NCBI GenBank assembly: GCA_038117225.1
Contig: JAYOFM010000141.1
Coordinates: 1 to 7,862, forward strand
Direction of reading: 5' to 3'
DNA length: 7,862 bases
Source of the DNA: JAYOFM01 sp038117225
GTDB lineage: Bacteria > Pseudomonadota > Alphaproteobacteria > Rhodospirillales > Casp-alpha2
Shown here: one piece after another, positions 1-6,578 of the stretch
How positions within the stretch are numbered: position 1 is the stretch's first letter
How the letters are laid out: every line of letters starts with the position of its first letter
Notes under the pieces: model-generated
Databases searched by the model: none
What the model saw: only the letters and a program-made list of their open reading frames with translations
Told to the model about the DNA's origin: nothing
Made by a program: the position numbers and the translations under genes

Positions 1-50
1 CCATAGCAACTCCGGTGTATACCAGTGTTGCACTTGGTTTGTGAATTTAG

Positions 51-173
51 CCCGGTCCGTTGTTCCAGCGGTTTCCAGAAAAAGTGCTCAATGGCCCGAT
101 TGAACAGCCACGCCGGCGCCATCCACCACAGTATCTTGAACCCGGTCGCGGCGACCTCCACATGGAACGGATT
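51..173 (-). other. Frameshifted transmembrane segment of the broken gene
   Basis: In the upstream frame the protein degenerates after WAIRRADIQS into a Cys/Gly/Arg-rich tail ending at a TGA at 88-90. The alternative frame from 173 instead reads NPFHVEVAATGF, then KILWWMAPAWLFNRAIEHF, then FWKPLEQRTG: an amphipathic-to-hydrophobic helix followed by a basic flank. This looks like a true membrane entry and resembles the helix ahead of MscS-type channel modules ('LERRTG' type ending). The MscS assignment is inference, since the pore is outside the window. The indel lies between about 171 and 178. Confidence 0.55.
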
Positions 174-174
174 G

Positions 175-900
175 GATATCCGCGCGCCTGATCGCCCAGT
201 CTGTACTCTCGCCAAAAACCGTCTTGCGGGTGATGCGCTCGGTCAGGCTGCCGCTCTCGCCGCTCGCCATGCCAAGAATATCGGGCACCAGGATCAGCCG
301 CGTCCGATTTAGAGTGCGATGGCGCACCTGGACTCCCAGGAGTCGCTTGCCGAAAGTCGCCGCCGTGTCGGCAAAATCGCTCTGGAACACGCCCTTGACC
401 CTATACAGACGATAGAACGCGCCGTCCTTGGCCATCTGCTCGATCGGCTCGCCAAGCGTGATCGGCTCGGCGGCGTTGGGAAATTCGATGGCACCAAGAT
501 CTAACTCTCCGAGATGGCGGAACCACAGATTGAAATCCAGCCGAGCGCGTCGATTGTCCAGGTCGATATCGGTGATTTCATTGACGCGCAGGCCCGTATG
601 GACGATGCGCGTCGGTGTGAAGTAATGGCCACTGATCTGGTAGGTTTCGTTTGGTTTTAGGTTGTCGACGGAACCGACGGCACTCAGTTGCAGCGGCGGC
701 GATACCAGCCGCCGGTCCCGGTAAACGCCAATCGGCACCGTCTTGACGGCGTTGCCGTCGCGGTCGAAATACAATCCGCCCGTGACACCAGCAACAGATT
801 TTGCCGGTTTGTCGAAACTGGCAAGCCGATCGCGCGCCGCCTTGCGCATTGCGGCAAGGTCCGTCCCATCCGCATCCGACCCATCTAGCGCCGCGACCAC
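175..900 (-). other. Beta-rich domain resembling a pentameric ligand-gated channel extracellular domain
   Basis: After the binding domain come a repeated 'VPIGVYRDRRLV' type strand and then the block TGLRVNEITDIDLDNRRARL, followed directly by DFNLWFRH. This alternation (strand, I-x-D-I-D turn, F-x-L-W-F/L-R) is typical of the first strands of prokaryotic Cys-loop/Pro-loop receptors. It is followed by AIEFPNAAEPI, YRLYRVKGVFQSDF and a degraded counterpart of the YPFD loop (AATFGKRLLGVQVRH), then LILVPDILGM, the place where pre-membrane strands occur. Family membership rests on pattern recognition only. The loop lacks the canonical proline and aspartate, which may be divergence or decay. An unrelated beta-sandwich sensor domain is the main alternative. 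Confidence 0.5.
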
Positions 901-960
901 CATGGCGGCGGCATCATGAAAGCCGGCGGCGACAATGCCGGCTGGCCGGCCATTGCGCTG

Positions 961-963
961 TTA
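961..963 (-). other. In-frame TAA stop inside the broken gene
   Basis: The minus strand reads ALEFRRDY, then TAA, then QRNGRPAGIVAAGFHDAAA in the same frame. The residues after the stop continue a periplasmic-binding-protein second lobe. One C-to-T change from CAA (Gln) would explain it. There is no start codon with a ribosome binding site directly after it that would suggest a separate gene. Confidence 0.85.
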
Positions 964-1935
964 ATAATCGCGTCGAAACTCCAGCGCCTGCTGGTTGGCC
1001 ACGTCCTCCAGGAACGGCGCTACCGCGTGCACTCCTTCCATGGTGATGCCAGGCCGATTATTTTCCCGCCGCATCTTGGAAAAAGAGTCGATCAACGACG
1101 GCCTGCCGAGTGAGTCGGGGCCGATGTTCTTGTAGGGCATGGGTTTGCCGAAGCGGCGCCTGGGATTATCCTGTAACTTTCCAATTAATGTCGCCGCCGT
1201 GTCCTCGCCGACGGCGAGCAATAGCATTTCGCCGCCATAACTTTTTGACAGTTCGGCGACGATAGCGTCCATCGCCTTGTCCGAATCGGGCGCCGCCGGA
1301 TCGAAACTGAGCTTTCTCTTGACCGCCAACTACGAAATCCCCAGGCGCTTGATGAAGGATTGTTCGTAATCCACGGCTGTCCACAATGAGCGACCGTAAT
1401 CATCCTCTGAATGGATGACGATCAATTGCTGTTTCGCCAGCACCCGCGCCATGTAGTGGGTCAGAAAGACGCCCTGATGCGCGGTCGTCAGCCCGACACG
1501 GAAATACCACGAATTACCGGCTGTTACCGCGGGGGTGCCGCTGGCGCCGGTGACCACGGAGAGCCCTTTCTCCTTATAGATCGGTCCGGCCGCCGCCGAG
1601 GTTTTGTCGGTCAGATGGCCGAGCACGGCGACCACGGCGGACTTTTCGGCCAGGTCGAATGCGATCTCGCGTGCTTTCACCGGGTCGTTGGCGTCGTCGC
1701 GAACAATAATTTCGATGCGCTTGCTGTCCGGCGCGCGCGTGGCATTGGCGCGCTCGACCAGCAACTCGGCACCAGCCATCATGGCCGCGCCCAATGCCGC
1801 ATCGGGCCCACTCATCGGCCCCACCAGGGCAATCTGCGCGGTATCCTCGCCCCCCGTAAACAACCGCGGCGCCAGCACGAACAATTGCGCCACCGCAAAG
1901 ACGGCGAGCAGCAACCAACTAAGGACTTTTTTCAT
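964..1935 (-). other. Type 1 periplasmic-binding (LivJ-like) domain remnant of the broken gene
   Basis: The segment starts with a hydrophobic N-terminus (about 26 residues). It then shows the opening strand and helix of branched-chain amino-acid type binding proteins, IALVGPMSGPDAALGAAM, followed by a helix with LLVERANA and the strand-plus-motif IEIIVRDDANDP. Further on come VAVLGHLTDKTSAAAGPIY, VVTGASGTPAVT and YFRVG, matching the hinge-linked lobe architecture of the Peripla_BP_6 group. The second lobe continues past the TAG at 1330 with AAPDSDKAMDAIVAEL, GGEMLLLAVGED and KNIGPDSLGR. In intact relatives this domain binds amino acids or similar small solutes outside the inner membrane. The ligand cannot be read from the sequence. 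No lipobox cysteine is present, so anchoring would be by the N-terminal helix or the downstream membrane segment. Confidence 0.75.
1330..1332 (-). other. In-frame TAG stop inside the broken gene
   Basis: The minus-strand reading is KRLGIS, then TAG, then LAVKRKLSFDP with no frame change, so domain sequence continues directly through the stop. A single C-to-T change from CAG (Gln) would produce it, although other ancestral codons are possible. TAG also ends the flavoprotein gene (5312-5314) and the thioredoxin gene (6579-6581), so it acts as a normal stop in this genome. Confidence 0.85.
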
Positions 1936-2100
1936 TCCCAGGATCCACACGGTTATTCGGAACGTGGGCGACCCTATCCTGGATTTTGCTACTAATTGCT
2001 TAAAAACGTTGTGATATTTCGTCGCCGAATGTTACCCACACTCTTCCATGATAACGTCGCTCAACCCTAATTTTCCGCGTCGTCAATAACTAGCCGCAGG

Positions 2101-2118
2101 AGGTTAGTGAAATAACCT
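2101..2118. promoter_or_regulatory. Inverted repeat AGGTTA-N6-TAACCT, candidate operator
   Basis: AGGTTA at 2101-2106 and TAACCT at 2113-2118 form a perfect 6-base inverted repeat; a 7-of-8 match results if each arm is extended by two bases. It lies about 100 bases upstream of the HTH regulator start and just before a second palindrome. Spacing and size fit a dimeric HTH binding site, but function is inferred from position only. Confidence 0.35.
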
Positions 2119-2124
2119 TCATAA

Positions 2125-2153
2125 AAATGAAATATTATGGTAATTTTTCATTT
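2125..2153. promoter_or_regulatory. Inverted repeat AAATGAAA-N13-TTTCATTT with inner ATTA-TGG-TAAT
   Basis: AAATGAAA (2125-2132) and TTTCATTT (2146-2153) form a perfect 8-base inverted repeat. Inside its 13-base spacer sits a smaller one, ATTA (2134-2137) with TAAT (2141-2144). A possible -10 hexamer (TATTAT, 2133-2138) lies within it, so a bound repressor could block polymerase. The XRE-cupin protein encoded immediately downstream is the natural candidate for binding it as an autoregulator. Confidence 0.42.
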
Positions 2154-2220
2154 ATAGATGCGCCGTGGTCTCACGAGTGATTACTTCTGTTGGCCGTGAA
2201 AGCAAAGGGTGACGAAACGG

Positions 2221-2802
2221 ATGCCCGACGAAACCGCCAGCATGGCCTTGCCGGTCGGCGCGCAGATCAGGGATTTGCGCAAGGCGCGCGGCATGACCAT
2301 TCAAGCGCTGGCCGATAGTATCGGCCGCTCGGTCGGCTACGTGTCGCAGATTGAGCGTAATATTTCCGCCGTTTCCATTCCGGTGTTGGACGAGATTGCG
2401 CGTGCGTTGGGCGTCGGCATCAACTGGTTCTTTCAGGTCAGCGCCGAGACACCGGCGGAGGAGCACGGTGTCGTGGTGCGGCGTGCCAATCGCCGCCGGC
2501 TCGATTTCGCCAATACCGGCATGGTCGAGGAGTTGCTGTCGCCGGGATTCTCCGGTGCCTTCGAGGTCATCATGGGCAGCTTCGCGGCCGGGGCGGAAAC
2601 CGCCGAAGCGCCATACCGTCAACGCGGCGAGGCGGCGGGAATCGTCATCGAGGGCCGCATCGAATTCATGCTGGGCGAACGGGTATTCATCCTGGAGCCC
2701 GGCGACGCCGTCACCTACTACCGCGCCGAGCCGCACCGGGCGCGCAACATTGGCGATGGCGAGGCCCGCGTACTCTGGATTGTCGCTCCGCCATCCTATT
2801 GA
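2221..2802 (+). CDS. XRE-family HTH transcriptional regulator with C-terminal cupin domain
   Basis: The 193-residue protein has the two-part build of PuuR-like regulators. Residues about 12-68 are an XRE helix-turn-helix (VGAQIRDLRKARGMTIQALA, then GYVSQIERNISAVSIPVLDEIARALGV, wing ending INWFF). Residues about 110-190 form a cupin barrel (GIVIEGRIEFMLG, PGD at 160-162, PH at 171-172, end VLWIVAPPSY). The usual HxH metal pair of cupin motif 1 is replaced by YRQRG near residue 132, so the barrel probably binds an organic effector without a full metal site. The ATG at 2221 is chosen because AAAGGGTG at 2204-2211 is correctly spaced; a GTG at 2209 would add four residues with a poorer ribosome site. 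Regulators of this family usually control adjacent amine or amino-acid catabolic genes, and the flavoenzyme gene starts 64 bases downstream. Effector and mode (repressor or activator) are unknown. Confidence 0.9.
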   Translation: MPDETASMALPVGAQIRDLRKARGMTIQALADSIGRSVGYVSQIERNISAVSIPVLDEIARALGVGINWFFQVSAETPAEEHGVVVRRANRRRLDFANTGMVEELLSPGFSGAFEVIMGSFAAGAETAEAPYRQRGEAAGIVIEGRIEFMLGERVFILEPGDAVTYYRAEPHRARNIGDGEARVLWIVAPPSY

Positions 2803-2814
2803 GCGGGCGTTTTT
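2784..2814 (+). terminator. Weak candidate intrinsic terminator at the end of the regulator gene
   Basis: CGCTC (2784-2788) can pair with GAGCG (2801-2805), and five T residues follow at 2810-2814 after GGCG. The stem is short and the loop long (12 bases), so it would at most cause partial termination or attenuation between the regulator and the flavoprotein gene. Confidence 0.22.
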
Positions 2815-2828
2815 ATTGAAACTGACCG

Positions 2829-2842
2829 CGACCCGTGGGTCG
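2829..2842. promoter_or_regulatory. Near-perfect palindrome CGACCC-GT-GGGTCG ahead of the flavoprotein gene
   Basis: CGACCC (2829-2834) and GGGTCG (2837-2842) are perfect inverted arms around GT, in the 64-base gap between the regulator and the flavoenzyme. It lies about nine bases before the ribosome binding site. No T tract follows, so it is not an intrinsic terminator. It could be an operator or a leader hairpin that affects translation. Confidence 0.35.
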
Positions 2843-2866
2843 TGAAACGAGAAGGAAAAATAGATC

Positions 2867-5314
2867 ATGGCCAAGGAATTGCCCAAGAAGGCCCGCGTGG
2901 TCATCGTCGGCGGCGGCGTCATCGGCTGCGCCATTGCCTATCATCTGGCCAAAATCGGCTGGTCGGACTGCGTGCTCGTGGAACGCAAACAGCTAACGTC
3001 GGGCACAACTTGGCACGCGGCGGGATTAATCGGCGTGTTGCGCGACAATCACACCATGTTCAATCTGGCGCGCTACACTGCGGATCTTTATCACCAGCTA
3101 GAGGAAGAGACGGGGCAGGCCATCGGCTATAAGATGAACGGGTCGCTGTCGCTGGCGACCCACGCGGGCCGCATGGAGGATCTGGTGCGCCGCGCCGACA
3201 TGGCCAAGGTGTTCGGCCTGCGGGTCGACGTGCTGGGGCCCGACGGCTGCAAGGATCATTACCCGATCATGAATGTGGACGATCTGGTCGGCGGTATTTT
3301 CATTCCGTCCGATGGTCAGGCCGATCCGGTCGGCGTCACCCAGGCCATGGCCAAGGGCGCGCGTAACGGCGGCGTGCAGATCTTCGAGCAGACCAAGGTG
3401 ACTGAGATCCTGATCGATGATGGCCGCGCCGTCGGTGTGCGCACGGACGCCGGCGATATCGCCGCCGACCATGTGGTGTTGGCCTGCGGCATGTGGACGC
3501 GGGAGGTCGCCGCCAGCGTCGGCGTCGCCGTGCCGCTGCACGCGTGTGAACATTTCTACATCGTCACCGAGCCGATGGACGTTGTGACCCCCGGCCTGCC
3601 AGTGATGCGCGATTACGATTACTGCGCCTACTACAAGGAGGACGCTGGCAAGCTGTTGCTCGGTGCCTTCGAGCACGAGGCCAAGCCGTGGGGCATGGAT
3701 GGCATCCCGGAGAGTTTCGAATTCGATCAACTACCGGACGACTTCGACCACTTCGAACCGATCCTGATGGATGCCATTCGCCGCATCCCGGCGCTTGAGA
3801 ACGCGGGCATCCAAACCTTCTTCTGCGGCCCCGAAAGTTTCACCCCGGACAACCGTTATCACATCGGTCCGGCACCGGAACTGCCGGGACTATTCGTCGC
3901 CGCCGGCCTGAATTCCATCGGTATCCAGTCAGCCGGTGGCGTCGGCAAGGTGGTATCCGAATGGTTGCGCGATGGGGCACCACAGAGCGATCTCAACGGC
4001 GTCGACATCCGCCGCAACATGCCGTTTCAGGCCAATCGGCGGTTCCTGCACGACCGGGTCAAGGAAACGTTGGGGCTGCTCTACGACGTACACTGGCCAT
4101 TCTATCAGTACCACTCGGCGCGCGGCGTGCGGCGGTCGGCGCTGCATGAACAATTGAGCCAGCGCGGCGCATGTTTCGGCGAAACCGCCGGCTGGGAACG
4201 GGCCAACTGGTTCGCCAACGAAGGCCAGGACGCGACGTACACATACAGCTACGATCGTCAAAACTGGTTCGCCAATTCCGCGGCGGAACATGGCGCCGTG
4301 CGTGACGCGGTGGGGCTGTTGGACCTTAGTTCGTTTTCCAAATTCCGGGTCACCGGTGCAGATGCCGAATCAGTGCTGAACCGCATTTCGGCCAACGATG
4401 TCGCGGTAGAACCCGGTCGCGTCGTCTATACCCAATGGCTCAATGAGCGCGGCGGCATCGAGGCCGATCTGACCGTCACCCGACTCGCCGATGACGACTA
4501 CATGGTCGTGACATCCGCCGGCTCACAGGTGCGGGACATGGATTGGCTGCGGCGCAATACACCGGAAGACGCCCGCGTCTCCACCATCGATGTGACATCG
4601 GGGGAGGCGGTGATCGCCGTCATGGGACCGCGCGCGCGCGAGGTTCTTCAATCGGTCACCTCGGCGGACCTTTCCAATGAGGCATTTCCGTTTGCTACCG
4701 CGAAAACAATCGAGGTCGGCTACGCGTTGGCGCGGGCGGCGCGCATCACCTATGTCGGCGAGTTGGGCTGGGAGCTTTACGTACCGACGGAGTTCGCCGC
4801 CCATGTGCACGACGCGGTGGCCGCCGCCGGCGAAGCCCATGGTCTCAAGCACGTCGGCATGCACGCCATGAATTCCCTGCGCCTGGAGAAAGCCTACCGC
4901 CATTGGGGCCACGATATTTCGGACGAGGACACGCCGCTCGACGCCGGGCTTGGGTTCGCCGTCGCCTGGGACAAGCCGGGCGGATTCATCGGCCACGACG
5001 CCCTGTCCCGCCAGCGGGAGACCGGCTCGACGCGGCGATTGCTGCAGTTTCTGTTGGATGAACCGGAACCGCTGCTCTACCACAATGAACCGGTCTATCG
5101 CGGCGGCGCCATTGTCGGCTACCTGACCGCCGGCTGGTATGGCCACACCCTGGGCGCGGCGGTCGGGCTGGGTTATGTGGATATCCCGAACGGCGGCACG
5201 GCGCGGGATCTGGTCGGCGATGATTATTCGATCGAGGTCGTCGGGCGCATGGTCGGCGCCCAGGCAACGCTGCGGCCGTTCTATGATCCGACGTCGGAAC
5301 GGGTCAGGATGTAG
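2867..5314 (+). CDS. FAD-dependent dimethylglycine/sarcosine dehydrogenase-like protein with GcvT domain
   Basis: The 815-residue protein has the full length and order of the DMGDH/SDH family. Residues 1 to about 370 are a DAO-type flavin oxidoreductase, with GGGVIG at 15-20, the ribose-binding Glu39 at the end of strand 2, and TWHAAG at 48-53. His50 there matches the residue that carries covalent FAD in dimethylglycine dehydrogenase. A second FAD contact, GLNSIGIQSAGG, starts at residue 347. A short linker domain (about 370-420) precedes a GcvT-like folate-binding part (about 425-700; NERGGIEADL at 526-535, SLRLEK at 670-675) and its C-terminal barrel, ending RPFYDPTSERVRM. Family enzymes oxidatively demethylate N-methylated amino acids, feeding electrons to a flavoprotein acceptor and one-carbon units to tetrahydrofolate. 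The exact substrate is not decidable here. The ATG has AGAAGGA at 2850-2856. The HTH-cupin gene upstream probably regulates it. Confidence 0.92.
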   Translation: MAKELPKKARVVIVGGGVIGCAIAYHLAKIGWSDCVLVERKQLTSGTTWHAAGLIGVLRDNHTMFNLARYTADLYHQLEEETGQAIGYKMNGSLSLATHAGRMEDLVRRADMAKVFGLRVDVLGPDGCKDHYPIMNVDDLVGGIFIPSDGQADPVGVTQAMAKGARNGGVQIFEQTKVTEILIDDGRAVGVRTDAGDIAADHVVLACGMWTREVAASVGVAVPLHACEHFYIVTEPMDVVTPGLPVMRDYDYCAYYKEDAGKLLLGAFEHEAKPWGMDGIPESFEFDQLPDDFDHFEPILMDAIRRIPALENAGIQTFFCGPESFTPDNRYHIGPAPELPGLFVAAGLNSIGIQSAGGVGKVVSEWLRDGAPQSDLNGVDIRRNMPFQANRRFLHDRVKETLGLLYDVHWPFYQYHSARGVRRSALHEQLSQRGACFGETAGWERANWFANEGQDATYTYSYDRQNWFANSAAEHGAVRDAVGLLDLSSFSKFRVTGADAESVLNRISANDVAVEPGRVVYTQWLNERGGIEADLTVTRLADDDYMVVTSAGSQVRDMDWLRRNTPEDARVSTIDVTSGEAVIAVMGPRAREVLQSVTSADLSNEAFPFATAKTIEVGYALARAARITYVGELGWELYVPTEFAAHVHDAVAAAGEAHGLKHVGMHAMNSLRLEKAYRHWGHDISDEDTPLDAGLGFAVAWDKPGGFIGHDALSRQRETGSTRRLLQFLLDEPEPLLYHNEPVYRGGAIVGYLTAGWYGHTLGAAVGLGYVDIPNGGTARDLVGDDYSIEVVGRMVGAQATLRPFYDPTSERVRM

Positions 5315-5361
5315 CCGTCGATGCGGATTGTGCCATAATAGGCCAACGAAAAGAAGCGCCC

Positions 5362-6567
5362 GTGACCGAGACCGCCAACATCGACAACGCACCACCGGCG
5401 ACGGAACTGTTAACCGTGCTGGAACGTTGGAGTGAACAGCGGCCGGACTACAACACCCTGCTGCTGGTTTCGCTCAGCGTGCTGCCGACGGGCGATGCCG
5501 ACAACTCCTTCTGGAATGACCTCGCCAGCATGCTGATCAGCTACCGAGGACGGCACGATTGCCGTCTTTATACCCTGCCGCGGCCGGACCGAGCGATGCT
5601 GGTCAAGATGAGCGAATTCAATCAGATCAGCCTGCTCACCGATCTCAAGGTGGAACTGCTGCGGCTGATTCAGACCTACTTCCCGGAAAGTTTCGGCATG
5701 GTCGATCAGTCGCGCCTGCTGCGCAATATCGACCTGCGTTTCAAGGTGCCCAACGCGATCAAGTTTCTCGAACGCTATATCGAGAAGGAAGAGGAAATCA
5801 AAGACGAGCCCGCCGAGACCGCCAAGCAACAGGTCCGGCGCCGGCTCAACGAGACCGATATCGAGCGCGTCGTCGCGGTCAACAAGCAAATCGGCACGAC
5901 GGCCTTCGCCAAGGTGTTCATCAAGCATCAGAAGATCGCCATCATCAAACCTGGCGAGCCGCCCGAGGACGTCATGCATGAATACTTCGTCGGCATGGAC
6001 ATGCTGAAGAAGCATGTGTTCAGCGATGTGGAATTGCGCGGCTCCGGCAATCTGTTCAATCAGCTGACCATCATCCTCGACCGCCTGTTGCTGCGCTCCT
6101 TCGGTGATGCCAACCCGGCGCGCGCCAAGTGCTCGATCAATCTCAACGTGGAATCGGTGTTCACCAAGGCCTTCGAGGCATTCCTCGGCGAAGCCGACGA
6201 TAACACCTTTTCCAACGTGGTGTTCGAATTCCGCCAGGCCAATATCCTGCAGCACTTCGACGAGTACGAGGTCGCGGCCAGTCTGATCGCGTCGCGCAAC
6301 GGCACTATCGCCGTCGATGCCATGTTCCCGGAAACCGTCGGCATCGTGAATTTGGACCGGCTCAACGCCAACATGGCGAAAATCTTCTGGCGCCAGGGCG
6401 CCGAATCCGTGCTGCCCCGCTTCCGCAAGGAAATTGAAAGAATTCAGGACAACGGCACCGTGGTGGTGCTGGCCCGGGTCGATGACGAGACCGGCGTCGA
6501 AATCGGTCATGACCTGGGCATCAGCATGTTCCAGGGCTTCTACATTGACGGCCTGCTTGATACCTGA
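5362..6567 (+). CDS. Degenerate EAL-domain protein, probably catalytically inactive
   Basis: The 401-residue soluble protein has no signal or membrane segment. The N-terminal half (1 to about 180) is helical and unassigned, with a charged, coiled-coil-prone stretch near 140-160 (EKEEEIKDEPAE). The C-terminal half (about 190-400) follows the c-di-GMP phosphodiesterase EAL fold strand by strand. The signature is EYF at 207-209 instead of EAL, NLN is kept at 260-262, FEFRQ (Glu289) replaces the ExTE element, and VDAM (Asp319-Ala320) replaces the DDFG metal pair. VDDETG stands where the catalytic VE lies, and QGF with Gln391 is kept. Loss of the second Asp and of EAL itself argues against hydrolysis; a sensor, scaffold or anti-motility role is possible but unproven. 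The GTG start is the first available in frame, with only a weak AAGAAG upstream. It lies 47 bases after the flavoenzyme stop and may be co-transcribed. Confidence 0.82.
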   Translation: MTETANIDNAPPATELLTVLERWSEQRPDYNTLLLVSLSVLPTGDADNSFWNDLASMLISYRGRHDCRLYTLPRPDRAMLVKMSEFNQISLLTDLKVELLRLIQTYFPESFGMVDQSRLLRNIDLRFKVPNAIKFLERYIEKEEEIKDEPAETAKQQVRRRLNETDIERVVAVNKQIGTTAFAKVFIKHQKIAIIKPGEPPEDVMHEYFVGMDMLKKHVFSDVELRGSGNLFNQLTIILDRLLLRSFGDANPARAKCSINLNVESVFTKAFEAFLGEADDNTFSNVVFEFRQANILQHFDEYEVAASLIASRNGTIAVDAMFPETVGIVNLDRLNANMAKIFWRQGAESVLPRFRKEIERIQDNGTVVVLARVDDETGVEIGHDLGISMFQGFYIDGLLDT

Positions 6568-6578
6568 AACCGCGCCCC

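Larger units (their letters stand above)
1..1935 (-). pseudogene. Broken periplasmic-binding-protein / Cys-loop-like / membrane channel fusion gene, truncated at the window edge
   Basis: Three consecutive open stretches on the minus strand lie in one frame (1935 to 1333, 1329 to 964, 960 to about 175). They are separated only by a TAG at 1330-1332 and a TAA at 961-963; a further stretch continues in another frame from about 173 to 51. Together they read as one protein: an N-terminal hydrophobic segment beginning MKKVLSWLLL, a type 1 periplasmic binding domain, a beta-rich domain resembling the pentameric ligand-gated channel ligand-binding domain, then a Trp-rich transmembrane helix. The native product would have sensed a small solute in the periplasm and passed this to a membrane module. 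The ATG at 1935 is preferred over a GTG at 1950 because MKK plus a hydrophobic run is a normal export signal; neither has a strong Shine-Dalgarno. Sequence between the lesions is still coherent, so decay looks recent. A sequencing error could explain the frameshift but hardly both stops. Confidence 0.72.
1936..2220. promoter_or_regulatory. Divergent intergenic region between the broken gene and the cupin regulator
   Basis: This 285-base stretch has no gene and is clearly AT-richer than its surroundings, especially at 2100-2160. It must contain the promoter of the regulator gene and, formerly, of the minus-strand gene. A TATTAT hexamer at 2133-2138 and a TATAGA at 2153-2158 could be -10 elements for the plus-strand unit. 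Neither has a convincing -35 partner at the usual spacing, so no promoter is firmly called. Confidence 0.4.

Noticed and set aside
25..312. Plus-strand 95-codon frame at the left edge
   Set aside because: It is antisense to the broken channel-like gene and has no start signal or recognisable motif.
961..1332. Alternative genetic code or programmed readthrough with TAG and TAA read as glutamine
   Set aside because: TAG is the genuine stop of two intact neighbouring genes, and a frameshift further downstream also breaks the gene, so decay is the simpler reading.
2152..2934. 260-codon open frame antisense to the cupin regulator
   Set aside because: It covers the intergenic palindromes and a clear HTH-cupin gene in reverse and has no family features.
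4523..5395. Long open frame antisense to the GcvT half of the flavoenzyme (290 codons)
   Set aside because: The composition is Arg/His-rich with no motif, while the sense strand encodes a well-recognised domain throughout.
5410..6510. Long open frame antisense to the EAL-like gene (366 codons)
   Set aside because: It mirrors the codon bias of the sense gene, is unusually rich in His, Asp, Gln and Leu, and shows no domain pattern or ribosome site.
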